Below, piece after piece: positions 24,901-34,300 of a stretch of 64,000 nt of DNA; position 1 is the stretch's first letter, and each line of letters opens with the position of its first letter. Both the position numbers and the translations under genes were made by a program. The notes beneath the pieces are model-generated. The model saw nothing but the letters and a program-made list of their open reading frames with translations, had not been told where the DNA came from and made no database searches. Source of the DNA: Komagataeibacter xylinus (GTDB lineage: Bacteria; Pseudomonadota; Alphaproteobacteria; Acetobacterales; Acetobacteraceae); NCBI RefSeq assembly GCF_004302915.1, contig NZ_QQBI01000003.1:62001-126000 (forward strand). The letters are read 5' to 3'.

Positions 24901-26687
24901 ATGGAGGCCAGCACCACGATCAGGCTGATGGTGATCCACAGCGTATTGAGCGCGAAGGACTGGAACGCCAGTTTCTCGTGATAGTCGAACACCATGCCGA
25001 ACAGGCCGCGCACCATGCCGCCAAACAGGACCAGCGCCATGATGACATTGGGGTACACCGCGCTGAAATCAAAGTAGCCGCGCGCCAGCAGGCCGCCCTT
25101 GTCGGTCACGTTGAACTGGCCCTTGTGCGGCTGGAGCAGGGTCACGATGGTGATGCGCACCAGGAACAGCGCGAGCGAGGTCTCGTAAATCTCGCTCCAG
25201 AAGGAGTAGCGCCACCGCCCCTCGATGCGCGAGAGCGTCATGATGGAATGAAAGATATGCGGCAGCGCATAAACCGTAATGCCAAACGGGGAGGCCGCGA
25301 TGATGTTCTGCCCCAGGAACAGGAACGCCAGCGGCGAGACCAGAAAGGTCACCCTTGGTATGGCAAACAGGAAGTGCGACATGGCCGACAGGTAGCAGAG
25401 CCGCTGCTCCCACCGCAGGCCGCGGCCGAGCATGGGGTTGTCAAGCCGCATGATCTGGAGCATGCCGCGCGCCCAGCGCACGCGCTGGCCGATATGCAGG
25501 ATCAGCCGCTCGGTAGCCAGGCCGCCTGCCAGCGGCTGGCGCAGATAGGCGGTGCCCCACCCCTTGCGCTGCATCTTCAGCGCGGTGTGCGCATCTTCCG
25601 TGACCGTCTCGGTTGCGAACCCGCCCACGCTGAGCAGGGCCGAGCGGCGGATGGCGGCGCATGAACCACAGAAGAAGGTGGCATCCCAGAAATCATTGCC
25701 GTCCTGCACCAGGCCATAGAACATGTTGCCCTCGGGCGGCACGTCATAGCCTGCGGCCAGATTGCGCTGGAACGGATCGGGGGAATAGAAGTGATGCGGT
25801 GTCTGGAGCAGGGCCAGCTTGGGGTCGGCCACCATCCAGCCAATAGTCTTGAGCAGGAACGAACGCGTGGGCACGTGGTCACAATCGAAAATGACCACGA
25901 ATTCGCCTTTCGTGATCTTCATCGCATGGTTGAGATTGCCCGCCTTGGCATGATTGTTCTCGGAGCGGATGATGTAGCCTGCCCCGGATTCCTTGGCGAA
26001 GTCATGGAACGCCTTGCGCCGCCCGTCATCGAGAATATAGACGTTGAGCTTGCCCTCGGGCCAGTGCAGGTCCATGGCGCCGAGCACGGTGGAACGCACT
26101 AGTTCCAGATCCTCGTTATAGGAGGGGACGTACACATCGACCATCGGCCAGTCATCAAGGTTGTCAGGCAGGCGGTGAGGCTTGCGGTGGAGCGGCCACG
26201 ACATCTGGAAATAGCTCAGGCACAGGGTCGAGAGCGCATACCCCTCCGCCAGCAGGAGTGCGACTGACAGCACGCTCTGGAGCACGCTGCCAAACTGCAC
26301 GGTGCTGCCCAGCCGCCAGATCAGGTAACGGAAGGAGACAAACAGCGACAGCATCATGAGGATGCAGGTAATATGCCGCCCCGGCCTGCGGTTGAGAAAA
26401 AAGAACAGCCCAACCGTGCCAATGGAAATACAGCCCTGCTGCATGGGCGTGACGCTAACGCCGCCTACCGAGCCGCAGATGAGCGCACCACCTGCCATGA
26501 GCAGGAAGATCAGCCCCCTCTGCACGGCGGGCGTGGCCATCAATGCCGCCCCGCCCCACTTCAGCCATAATTCCCTGAACATGATTAACAACCAGATTAC
26601 CCGAACATAAAGCCCTACAATACGTATATGCATGCCCAGGGGCGCGCCGGAGCCCCTGCGGGCAACAGGTTGCCCCCCCTGCGCCAT
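21990..26687 (-). CDS. bcsAB: Fused cellulose synthase BcsA-BcsB (catalytic plus periplasmic subunit), solitary copy
   Basis: About 1565 residues. BcsA part: N-terminal membrane helices, then the GT2 core with LDDGRR (~219), FDCDH (~268), TEDAH (~364) and QRVRW (~401), the gating loop FNVTDKGG (~525), further helices, and a PilZ domain with RHAPR (~607) and DISLGG (~633), the two c-di-GMP motifs. A charged linker (DEEEAGGKKEEEKLEKK, ~750) leads into a hydrophobic segment ending AMAAE and the BcsB part with carbohydrate-binding modules, finishing in a single membrane helix and basic tail. UDP-glucose is polymerised to cellulose and passed to the periplasm. All motifs are intact. No bcsC, bcsD, bcsZ, bcsX or bcsY gene flanks it, unlike the major operons of Komagataeibacter. 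ATG 26687 is chosen for an AGGGAACAGG site; ATG 26789, 26633 and 26582 are in frame. Confidence 0.95.
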   Translation of the reverse strand: MAQGGQPVARRGSGAPLGMHIRIVGLYVRVIWLLIMFRELWLKWGGAALMATPAVQRGLIFLLMAGGALICGSVGGVSVTPMQQGCISIGTVGLFFFLNRRPGRHITCILMMLSLFVSFRYLIWRLGSTVQFGSVLQSVLSVALLLAEGYALSTLCLSYFQMSWPLHRKPHRLPDNLDDWPMVDVYVPSYNEDLELVRSTVLGAMDLHWPEGKLNVYILDDGRRKAFHDFAKESGAGYIIRSENNHAKAGNLNHAMKITKGEFVVIFDCDHVPTRSFLLKTIGWMVADPKLALLQTPHHFYSPDPFQRNLAAGYDVPPEGNMFYGLVQDGNDFWDATFFCGSCAAIRRSALLSVGGFATETVTEDAHTALKMQRKGWGTAYLRQPLAGGLATERLILHIGQRVRWARGMLQIMRLDNPMLGRGLRWEQRLCYLSAMSHFLFAIPRVTFLVSPLAFLFLGQNIIAASPFGITVYALPHIFHSIMTLSRIEGRWRYSFWSEIYETSLALFLVRITIVTLLQPHKGQFNVTDKGGLLARGYFDFSAVYPNVIMALVLFGGMVRGLFGMVFDYHEKLAFQSFALNTLWITISLIVVLASIAVGRETRQIRHAPRVRVKLPVDICFENGDVFHAHTTDISLGGAGVTLNLPTKLETPVDIELRYTHPEDGIEVSVPTRILGQRGAWLHLQWKIETLEEERQVVSMVFGRSDAWDNWADFKEDRPLNSIYQVIKSIGGLLAPPYLWNISPSGDSGDEEEAGGKKEEEKLEKKSLIVPPTHASSIRGTAGALIASLMLAVLPAMAAEPVHPTVFDRTGVSSATPWGDSNSGDLPPVPQPVDAAAAGRIADTEVTRTIAFRDLGLVNGPLSLTGISPLQGLDVVVPANRVVTHATLSLSGAISPSLLPEASAVNITLNEQYVGTIRVDPTHPSFGPVEFPIDPLYFTEDSKLNFRFAGEYRRDCNDLYNDVLWAKISDQSTITLTTARITPERTLARLPAPFFDPALRVAMRVPVVLPAATPAPEVLRGAGLVASWLGRMAGSHQISFPVSSALPDTGNAIEIGENLAVDEQGHPPAGPTLLEIANPADKWGTILVVTGRNAKEVEIAARKLVFSPDTLGDVSSIVVQDVSLRPRQPYDAPAFIPTDRPVRLGELVAASDLQTSGFVGAPLHVPFHLPPDLYTWHQLPFLMDLWFRAPDGAVMDLNASRLDIHLNHNYIQSYSLRPNSLWRAWSERMVTQHAGAVGHVTAMPPWLLFGQNDLQFSFNTRPVDFGACRRTPGDVQMAVDSDSILDFRRGVHFTMLPNLSYFAEIGFPFSRMADLGETTVVLPRAPDHDTLGAYLDLMGFFGSLTGYPVAGVQLATTDQVAQKPPSGDVILLAPVQQMGGAAALLSRSAYHIDDSHLAVGQSMGLQGIWYLFQDRDSAGLRNGVTANLDAPVKGAAFMIGAESPYAAHRSVLALIGDDGGRIEELVTSLHDSKVLPQIQGDLVLKNGSQLTTYRTSPTYSVGHLPFWMWVDWFLSRHPLLMYLCGVTGAVMLGTGAWMWLRARARRRVREQAKADEEARMRGEGH

Positions 26688-26789
26688 GGCTGCGCCCTGT
26701 TCCCTATAATCGATGGCTCCACAAAAAAAGGATGTGCCTGTTAGGTTTTTCTTAACGAGCCGGAACAGTAAATGAGCCGCCCACATCAC

Positions 26790-27075
26790 TGCAAGATATT
26801 ATCTGGTTTTTCCACTTATTTCACAAGCGGATGGCACAGACACGCCGCGCTGTTTATTTTGCCAGTACAAATATTGCAACATGCGGAAGACATGTCTGCA
26901 TTGGGCCCGATTTATAACTTTATTTAATTATTTCACATTAATTAATTCTAAATAATACACATCCAGACCTGTACCACATCATGCAAAAAGGCGCCCGACC
27001 AGAGGCCGGGCGCCCTTTTTCAATCATGCCGGCTGCCGTGGCCCACCTGCACATGCAAGGCGGGCCAAGGCCGGG
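26790..27075. promoter_or_regulatory. AT-rich upstream region of the cellulose synthase gene
   Basis: About 285 bases; 26870-26970 is very A+T-rich (many TTAATT and AATAAT tracts). It lies between the bcsAB start and the end of the DEAD-box helicase gene, both leftward, so it should contain the bcsAB promoter. No specific operator was identified. Confidence 0.45.
26989..27016 (-). terminator. Terminator of the DEAD-box helicase gene
   Basis: GGCGCCCG pairs with CGGGCGCC around a 9-base loop, with A-tract on one side and T-tract on the other, so it could work in both directions. Confidence 0.75.
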
Positions 27076-28419
27076 TCAGACCGCGCGGCGGCCGCCACCA
27101 CCACCACCGGAGCGGTTGCCACCGGGGCGACCACCCCGGCCACCTGCAGGCGGACGACCACCACCGGCCGGACGACCGCCGCCACCGGGGCGACCGCCAC
27201 CGGGACGACCACCGCCACCGCCACGGCCACGGCCACCACCACCAAGCACGGGCGGACGCATGGTCGAGTTCTCGGCGGCTTCCGAATGGTACGGATGCTC
27301 GGACACGACGGGGATCTTCTTGCCGATATTCTTTTCAATATCACGCAGCCAGGCACGCTGCTCGGCATCGCACAGCGAGACCGCCCAGCCCTCGCGCCCC
27401 GCGCGCGCCGTGCGCCCGATGCGGTGCACATAGCTCTCGGGCACGTTGGGCAGGTCGTAGTTGAACACGTGGGTCACGTCATCCACGTCGATGCCACGGG
27501 CCGCGATATCGGTCGCCACCAGCACCTTCACATTGCCCGAACGGAAGCCCGACATGGCGCGTTCACGTGCACCCTGCGACTTGTTGCCATGAATGGCCTC
27601 GGCGGTGATGCCGTGCTCGTTGAGGAAGGTCGCAACCTTGTTGGCCTCGTGCTTCATCAGCGTGAACACCACGGCGCGCTCGACCTTGGGCGAGTCAACC
27701 AGCAGCTTCAGCGCCTCGCGCTTGTTGCCGGTATCGACAAACATCACAGCCTGGCGGATGCGGTCCACCGTGCTCGACGGCGGGGTCACCTGCACGGTGG
27801 CCGGGTCGCGCAGCAGGCCGTGCGCCAGGTCCGATATGGTCTTGGGCATGGTGGCCGAGAACAGCAGGGTCTGGCGGTCGGTGGGCAGGGCGGCAACAAT
27901 CTTGCGGATATCGCGCACGAAGCCCATGTCGAGCATGCGGTCGGCTTCATCGAGCACCAGCACTTCAAGGCCGGACAGATCGACATGGCCCTGGCCCATC
28001 AGGTCAAGCAGGCGGCCGGGGGCGGCGACGAGCACGTCCACGCCACGGCGCAGCGCCTCGATCTGGCGCCCCTGCCCCACGCCACCGAACACGACAGCAT
28101 GGCTGAAGCGCATGTGGCGGGCATAGGATGCGAAGCTCTCCCCGATCTGGGAGGCCAGCTCACGCGTGGGGGCCAGCACCAGGGCGCGCGCGCCCTTGGG
28201 GTGCGCACGGCCCTTCTCACGGAAAAGACGGTCAAGGATGGGCAGCGCGAAGGCTGCGGTCTTGCCCGTGCCGGTCTGGGCCAGCCCAAGCAGGTCGCGC
28301 CCTTCAAGCAGGTAGGGAATGGCGCCGGCCTGGATGGGGGTGGGCGTGGCGTAGCCTTCCTCGTCCAGTGCCCGCAGCAGGGGCTCTGCAAGATGAAGAT
28401 CGGCAAACGTCGTTGTCAT
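27076..28419 (-). CDS. DEAD-box RNA helicase with Gly/Arg-rich C-terminal tail (RhlE-like)
   Basis: 447 residues. All helicase motifs are present: Q motif ([14 protein letters not shown]...TPIQ), I AQTGTGKT, Ia PTRELASQI, Ib [54 protein letters not shown]. The last 65 residues are a low-complexity RGG-type tail rich in GGGRP, typical of RhlE-like helicases and used for RNA binding. Likely roles are ribosome assembly and RNA turnover, especially in the cold. ATG 28419 is chosen because AGGAGG lies eight bases upstream; longer frames to 28524 lack homology. Confidence 0.95.
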   Translation of the reverse strand: MTTTFADLHLAEPLLRALDEEGYATPTPIQAGAIPYLLEGRDLLGLAQTGTGKTAAFALPILDRLFREKGRAHPKGARALVLAPTRELASQIGESFASYARHMRFSHAVVFGGVGQGRQIEALRRGVDVLVAAPGRLLDLMGQGHVDLSGLEVLVLDEADRMLDMGFVRDIRKIVAALPTDRQTLLFSATMPKTISDLAHGLLRDPATVQVTPPSSTVDRIRQAVMFVDTGNKREALKLLVDSPKVERAVVFTLMKHEANKVATFLNEHGITAEAIHGNKSQGARERAMSGFRSGNVKVLVATDIAARGIDVDDVTHVFNYDLPNVPESYVHRIGRTARAGREGWAVSLCDAEQRAWLRDIEKNIGKKIPVVSEHPYHSEAAENSTMRPPVLGGGGRGRGGGGGRPGGGRPGGGGRPAGGGRPPAGGRGGRPGGNRSGGGGGGRRAV

Positions 28420-28726
28420 GAATGGCGCCTCCTGGCGCAAAAAAACGGGGCAGCGACCCACTGGGGGCGCTGCGTGCCCGGGTGGCGAACCGACAGGTGA
28501 ATCCGAAACCGGCCCCATGTGCATGGAGGCGCTCGTTCTGTCGTCGCAAGGATATCATGTAAGGGATAAAGGCCGGTCCAGTCTGCTTATGGTCGTGTCC
28601 CCCGCGTCAAGGACACGTGCAATCTAGCCAGCACGGGGAACAGGCGCGGCCCGTTCCCGAGCGTGATGCTGTATCGCGTTGCGGGCCCGACCGCAAGCTT
28701 TTAATGCGCGTGGCCTGCGTCCGGCT
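28420..28726. other. Intergenic region between nitroreductase and helicase genes
   Basis: Both flanking genes point left. The segment should contain the helicase promoter and leader. GGGGAAC/GTTCCC (28637-28657) forms a short hairpin that may end the nitroreductase transcript. No gene seen. Confidence 0.35.
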
Positions 28727-29338
28727 TCAGCGCGGGGGAAAGCGGTCGGTCAGGATGACCTCGCTGTCGGGCAGCTTGCCCACGCGGGGGCGCGCCTCCT
28801 GCGTACCTTTGCCAATGACCACGAACATCGCCACCACATGGTTGGGCGGCAGGTTGACCAGTTTGCCCACGGCCTCGTAATCAAAGCCATCCATGGGGCA
28901 GGACTGGTAGCCCATGGCGGTGGCGGCGAGCATGAGCGTCTGGGCGGCAAGGCCGCAGCTGCGCATGGTCTCGTCCTGCTGCACCCATTCGCGGCCTTCA
29001 TAATAGCGGGTAATCGTGTCCGCCATCTGCTGCCTGACCGCATCGGGCGCGCCGCTGAAGTAGCGGGCGGGGTCTTCCTTCCACGCATCGCGGTCGGCGC
29101 ACAGCACGATCAGCACCGAAGCGTCGGTCACGTGCGGCTGGTCCCATGCCACCTTGCGCAGTTCGCGCCGCAGGGCGGGGTCTTTCACCACCACGAAACG
29201 GCAGTGCTGGACATTGAACGCCGAGGGCGCCATGCGGGCCGCCGAGAGCAGGGTGCGCAGTTCGGCATCGCTGATCCGGTGGTCGGGATCATAGGCGCGG
29301 ATGGCGCGCCGGGTGCGAATGGCTTCGAGTGTGTCCAT
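28727..29338 (-). CDS. Nitroreductase-family flavoprotein
   Basis: 203 residues. The N-terminal FMN phosphate-binding motif RTRRAIRAYDPDHRISD, the APSAFNVQHCRFVVV segment and the C-terminal GYQSCPMDGFDYEAVGKLVN plus VVIGKGTQEARPRVGKL are classic for FMN-dependent NAD(P)H nitro/quinone reductases, which act as homodimers in the cytosol. The natural substrate is unknown. GGGGAG is placed well before ATG 29338. The metW gene ends 26 bases upstream, so it may belong to the metX-metW transcript. Confidence 0.92.
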   Translation of the reverse strand: MDTLEAIRTRRAIRAYDPDHRISDAELRTLLSAARMAPSAFNVQHCRFVVVKDPALRRELRKVAWDQPHVTDASVLIVLCADRDAWKEDPARYFSGAPDAVRQQMADTITRYYEGREWVQQDETMRSCGLAAQTLMLAATAMGYQSCPMDGFDYEAVGKLVNLPPNHVVAMFVVIGKGTQEARPRVGKLPDSEVILTDRFPPR

Positions 29339-29364
29339 GGTCGGGTCTCCCCATCGTGGCGCGT

Positions 29365-29979
29365 TCAGGGGCGTGGGCCGTCCTTGCGCCGCAGCAGGAA
29401 CAGCGCCTGTTCGCCAAACAGGTTGGCCAGCCGGATCGAGCGCCGCCACGGTGCGCGCTCGCCGTCCTCATCAACGGCCATCCATTGCTGCACACCATAA
29501 CCCTCATCGCGGCACAGCGTCAAAAAGTCGAGAATGGTGCACGGGTGGATGTTGGGCGTGTCATACCACGGCCTGCTCCACACGCTGGTCATGGGCATGC
29601 GCCCGCGCGTGAGCAGTTGCAGGCGCAGCCGCCAGTGCCCGAAATTGGGGAAGGAGACGATGGCATACCGCCCGATGCGCAGCATCTGGCGCAGCACCTC
29701 ACGCGGGCGCTCGACGGCCTGGAGCGTGCGCTGCAGCACCACGTAGTCAAAGGCGTTATCGGGGTAATGGGCCAGGTCATGATCCGCATCGCCATGCATG
29801 ACCGGCAGGCCGTGGGCGACGGAGCGGGTGACTTCCTTCATGTCGATCTCGATGCCACGCGCATCACAGCCGCTGTTGCGGAACAGGTAGTCCAGCAGCG
29901 CGCCATCGCCGCTGCCCACGTCAAGCACGCGGGTGCGGGGGCGGATCATGCCGGCGATGAGTCGCTGGTCAAGGCGCAT
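29365..29979 (-). CDS. metW: Methionine biosynthesis protein MetW
   Basis: 204 residues. A class I methyltransferase-like fold: motif I RVLDVGSGDGALLDYL, then GIEIDMKEV, YDYVVLQRTLQAV-like FDYVVLQRTLQAVERPREVL, and FPNFGHWRLRLQLLTRGRMP with PWYDTPNIHPCTILDF, which are MetW-specific. MetW works with MetX in homoserine acylation in proteobacteria. The start is two bases beyond the metX stop codon (TGA at 29984-29982), so the two genes are translationally coupled. Confidence 0.94.
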   Translation of the reverse strand: MRLDQRLIAGMIRPRTRVLDVGSGDGALLDYLFRNSGCDARGIEIDMKEVTRSVAHGLPVMHGDADHDLAHYPDNAFDYVVLQRTLQAVERPREVLRQMLRIGRYAIVSFPNFGHWRLRLQLLTRGRMPMTSVWSRPWYDTPNIHPCTILDFLTLCRDEGYGVQQWMAVDEDGERAPWRRSIRLANLFGEQALFLLRRKDGPRP

Positions 29980-29981
29980 GG

Positions 29982-31151
29982 TCAGGCAATCCCGGCATGT
30001 TCGGCGGCTCCGCACAGGAAGCCACGGATGGTACGGTCAAAATCCGGCTCATCAAGCAAAAACGCATCATGGCCCTTGTCGCTCTCGATCTCGACAAACG
30101 ACACGTTGGCGGCCACCCGGTTGAGCGCGCGGGCCAGCAGCCGCGACTGCGAGGTGGGGAACAGCCAGTCGGATGAAAACGACACGATGCAAAAGCGCGT
30201 GCGCGTGCCCGCAAACGGGTGCGACATATCGCCATCATGCTCGGCGCCGAGGTCGAAATAATCCATGGCGCGGGTGATGGTGAGGTAGGAATTGGCGTCA
30301 AACCGCCGCACGAAGGTCGAGCCCTGGTGGCGCAGGTAGCTTTCCACCTCGAACATCTCGCCAAACAGCGAGCCCGGTCCCCCTGCCCCGCCCTTGCCCG
30401 GCTCATGGCGCACGCGGCGGCCGAATTTGCGGGTCAGCGCCGCCTCGGAAAGATAGGTGATGTGCGCCATCATCCGCGCCACCGCCAGCCCGCGCGCCGG
30501 GATCTCGCCGCATTCCCAATACCGCCCGCCATGCCATTGCGGGTCAGCGAAGATGGCCTGGCGGCTGACCTCGTTGAACGCGATGTTCTGGGCCGAATGG
30601 AACGGGCTTGTGGCGATGGGCATGGCCGCGAACACGCATCCGGGGTAGGTCGCGGCCCATTCGAGCACCTGCATGCCGCCCATCGAGCCGCCTACGACCG
30701 CCAGCAGGCGGGTAATGCCCAAGTGGTCGACCAGCAGCTTCTGCGCGCGCACCATGTCGCGGATGGTGATGGGGGGGAAGTCGGTGCCCCACGGCTCCTG
30801 CGTGCCATCGGGCAGCGTGCGCGGGCTGCGCGGCCCGGTGGTGCCCATGCAGCCGCCCAGCACGTTGCTACAGATGACAAAGAAGCGGTCGGTATCGATT
30901 GGCAGGCCGGGGCCGACCATGCGGCTCCACCAGCCGGGCTTGCCGGTGAGCGGATGCGGGTCGGCCACGTACTGGTCTCCCGTCAGCGCGTGGCAGACCA
31001 CGATGGCATTGTCGCGCGCGGGCGAGAGCGTGCCATAGGTGCGGTAGGCCACATCAACCGGGGCGAGATGGAAGCCGCAGTCAAGCGGCAGGCCCTCGGC
31101 AAAGGTCACGCTCTGGTGCGACAGGCTGGTGGCGGGAATGGCGTTGTCCAT
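29982..31151 (-). CDS. metX: Homoserine O-acyltransferase (annotated as acetyltransferase)
   Basis: 389 residues with the alpha/beta-hydrolase fold. The nucleophile elbow is [15 protein letters not shown], the oxyanion segment [11 protein letters not shown], and the catalytic Asp and His are in [10 protein letters not shown] and [28 protein letters not shown] is a strong MetX signature. It transfers an acyl group to the homoserine hydroxyl in the first committed step of methionine synthesis. Enzymes of this family may use succinyl-CoA; the acyl donor cannot be settled by eye. ATG 31151 is used because homology begins there. The first gene of a metX-metW unit; no SAM riboswitch could be recognised upstream. 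Confidence 0.93.
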   Translation of the reverse strand: MDNAIPATSLSHQSVTFAEGLPLDCGFHLAPVDVAYRTYGTLSPARDNAIVVCHALTGDQYVADPHPLTGKPGWWSRMVGPGLPIDTDRFFVICSNVLGGCMGTTGPRSPRTLPDGTQEPWGTDFPPITIRDMVRAQKLLVDHLGITRLLAVVGGSMGGMQVLEWAATYPGCVFAAMPIATSPFHSAQNIAFNEVSRQAIFADPQWHGGRYWECGEIPARGLAVARMMAHITYLSEAALTRKFGRRVRHEPGKGGAGGPGSLFGEMFEVESYLRHQGSTFVRRFDANSYLTITRAMDYFDLGAEHDGDMSHPFAGTRTRFCIVSFSSDWLFPTSQSRLLARALNRVAANVSFVEIESDKGHDAFLLDEPDFDRTIRGFLCGAAEHAGIA

Positions 31152-31309
31152 TCTGTATCCGGCGTTGCATGAACAGGGATGATGCGCAAAAGGCAGCCCC
31201 TGCGTATGGCACCCCTGCCCTGAGCTTGCAAGGTTCATGCCCACACGACAAGGCAATGGGCCGCCCCGGAGCATTCTGCATTTATTTATACGTTATCAAT
31301 GAGTAACAT

Positions 31310-34300
31310 TTAAAACTGCTCGACCTTGCCCACCCCTTCAATGGCCTTGATCATCTGCGCCACGCGCGGGGTCACGCGGTAGCGCTCGGCCAGGGTCAGT
31401 TCCACATCCTGTGTTGCGGCGACCGAGGGCATCAGGATCACCCGCCCCCGCCCGCTGCCATGGCCAAGCAGCACGTCGCGGATCGGCTCGATGGCCTCGG
31501 CCTGATCGAACCAGATGCGCAGTTCCGCCGCCGCCTCCGCCGCCGCCTGTTCAAGCTCCATCACGTCGGATGCGGTAATGCGCAGCGCCTCGCCTTCCAG
31601 CTTGAGGTCGGCCGTGACCACCACGGCATTGCCTGCCACCAGAATTTCACGCGCGCGCGACAGCACCTCGGAAAAGAACGTGACCTCGCACCCGCCCGAT
31701 GCATCTGACAGGCGCACCCACGCCATCTTGTTGCCCGTGCGCGTGGGGCGCTCCTTGCGGTCGACCACGCAGCCCGCGATCTTGACGCGCCCGATCCCGG
31801 CCTGTGCCGCAGCCTCCAGCCCCGTGGCGCGGATTGCGCCCAGCCTGCGCATGAGCGGGCCGTAGGAATCCAGCGGGTGGCCGGTCAGGTGAAAGCCGAT
31901 GGCGTCCGCCTCCATGTTCAGCCGCTCGAATTCCGGCCAGTCCGCACAGCGCGGCAGGCGCAGCGGCTCGCGCTGGGCGGGTGCCCCACCGCCGCCGCCA
32001 AACAGGCCGATCTGCCCGCTTGCCGCCTCCTGCGCGTTGGCCTGCGCGCGGCGCATCACGGTCTCGGCCGCGCCACAGGCCTGCGCGCGGTTGGGCAGGA
32101 TGGTGTCGAACGCGCCCGCGCGGGCCAGGTTTTCAAGCTGCATCTTGTTGACCTGCCTGGGGTCAAGGCGGGCGGCCAGATCCTCAAGGTCGGTAAAGGG
32201 CTTGTTGCCACGCACCGCCACCAGCGACTGCATGGCCCCCAGCCCCACTTTTTTTATTGCCGCCAGCGCGTAGCGGATGCCGTATGTCGCGCCATCGGGC
32301 AGTTTTTCCACCGTAAAGTCGGCGCCGGACGCATTGATGTCGGGCGGCAGGAGCGCAATGCCCAGCCGGTCAGCCTCCTGCCGCAGGCCAGCCAGCTTGT
32401 CGGTCTTTTCACGCGCAAGCGACATGCAGGCCGCAATAAAGGCCACGGGGTGGTTCGCCTTCATCCACGCGGTCTGGTACGATACCAGCGCATAGGCTGC
32501 GGCGTGCGATTTGTTGAAGCCGTAATCAGCAAACTTGGCCATGAGGTCGAACACCTCGGCAGCCTTGTCCTGCTCGATGCCGCGCTTCATCGCCCCTTCG
32601 GTAAAGATCTCGCGCTGGCGGTCCATCTCGGCGCGGATCTTCTTGCCCATGGCGCGGCGCAGCAGGTCGGCCCCGCCAAGGCTGTAGCCCGCCATCTTCT
32701 GGGCAATCTGCATGACCTGCTCCTGATAGACCATGATGCCATAGGTCTCTTCAAGAATGTCGCGGATTTCCTCGTGCGGCGGCTCCCATGCCTCGCCATG
32801 CTTGCGCCGGCAGTAATCAGGGATGTTGGCCATCGGGCCGGGGCGGTACAGGGCCACGGCGGCGATCAGGTCTTCCAGCCGGGTCGGGCGCATCTGCTTG
32901 AGCACGTCGCGCATGCCAGCGCCTTCAAACTGGAACACGCCCGCCGTATCGCCTCGCGCCAGCATGTCATAGGTCAGTGCGTCATCCAGCGGCAGGGCGG
33001 ACAGGTCAACCTTGATGCCCATGCCGTGCAGGAACTGCACCGCGCGTTGCAGGATGGTGAGCGTGGTCAGGCCGAGGAAGTCGAATTTGACCAGCCCCGC
33101 CTGCTCCACGAACTTCATGTTATACTGCGTGACCAGCATCTCGCTCTTGGGGTCGCGGTAAAGCGGCACCAGTTCCACGAGTTCGCGGTCACCAATCACG
33201 ACACCCGCGGCATGCGTGCTGGCGTGGCGGAACAGGCCCTCGAGCTGCTGGCCAATTTCCAGCAGGCGGCGGATGGCCTCGTCCTCGTCGCGCATTTCCT
33301 GCAGGCGCGGTTCGCCCTCGATCGCCTGCTTGAGTGTGACCGGCTGGGCGGGGTTGTTGGGGATGAGTTCGGCCACGCGGTTGACCATGCCGAATGGCAG
33401 GCCCAGCACGCGCCCCACGTCGCGCACGGCGGCACGCGCCTGCAGCTTACCGAACGTGATGATCTGGGCCACCCGGTCCGGGCCGTATTCACTGCGGACG
33501 TAGCTGATGACCTCATCACGCCGGTCCTGACAGAAATCGATATCGAAATCCGGCATCGACACGCGTTCGGGGTTGAGGAAGCGCTCGAACAGCAGGTTGA
33601 AGGGAATGGGGTCGATATCGGTAATGGTCAGTGCCCAGGCGGCAAGCGACCCTGCGCCCGAGCCACGGCCCGGCCCTACGGGAATGTCATGCGCCTTGGC
33701 CCACTGGATGAAGTCGGCCACGATCATGAAGTAGCCGGGAAATCCCATCTGCGCGATAATATCGAGCTCGAATGCCAGGCGTTCCTCGTATTTCGTGCGC
33801 GTCTCGTCATCCACCTCCATGCGCGACAGGCGGTTTTTCAGGCCGGTGATGGCCATGTCGCGCAGGGTTTCATCCTCGGTCTTGCCGGGCTGCACCTTGG
33901 GGCACATGGGCAGCAGGGGTTTACGCGTTTCCACCTGGACTGCGCAGCAGCGCGCGATCTCGAGCGTGTTGTCACAGGCCTCGGGCAGGTCGGCAAAGAG
34001 TTCGCGCATGACCTCCGGCGGCTTGAACCAGTGCTCGGGCGTAACACGCCAGCGCTCGCGCTCGGCCATGGTGCGGCCCTGGGCAATGCACAAGAGCGCA
34101 TCATGCGCCTCGTACATGTCGGGCCGGGGGAAGAAGCACTCATTGGTGGCCACCAGCGGCAGGCCCATGCGGTCGGCCATGGCGATCATGCCCGGCTCCA
34201 CCGCGCGCTCGGCCGCCTGCCCGTGGCGGTGCAGTTCAACCGCCATGTGGCTGCCATAGGCCTCATGCAGGCGGTCCATGAAGCGGGTGGCTTCCTTTTC

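Noticed and set aside
31152-31309. SAM riboswitch ahead of metX
   Set aside because: I looked for SAM-I and SAM-II core sequences in the leader and found none; only a weak GGCAGGGG/CTGCC-type pairing is present.
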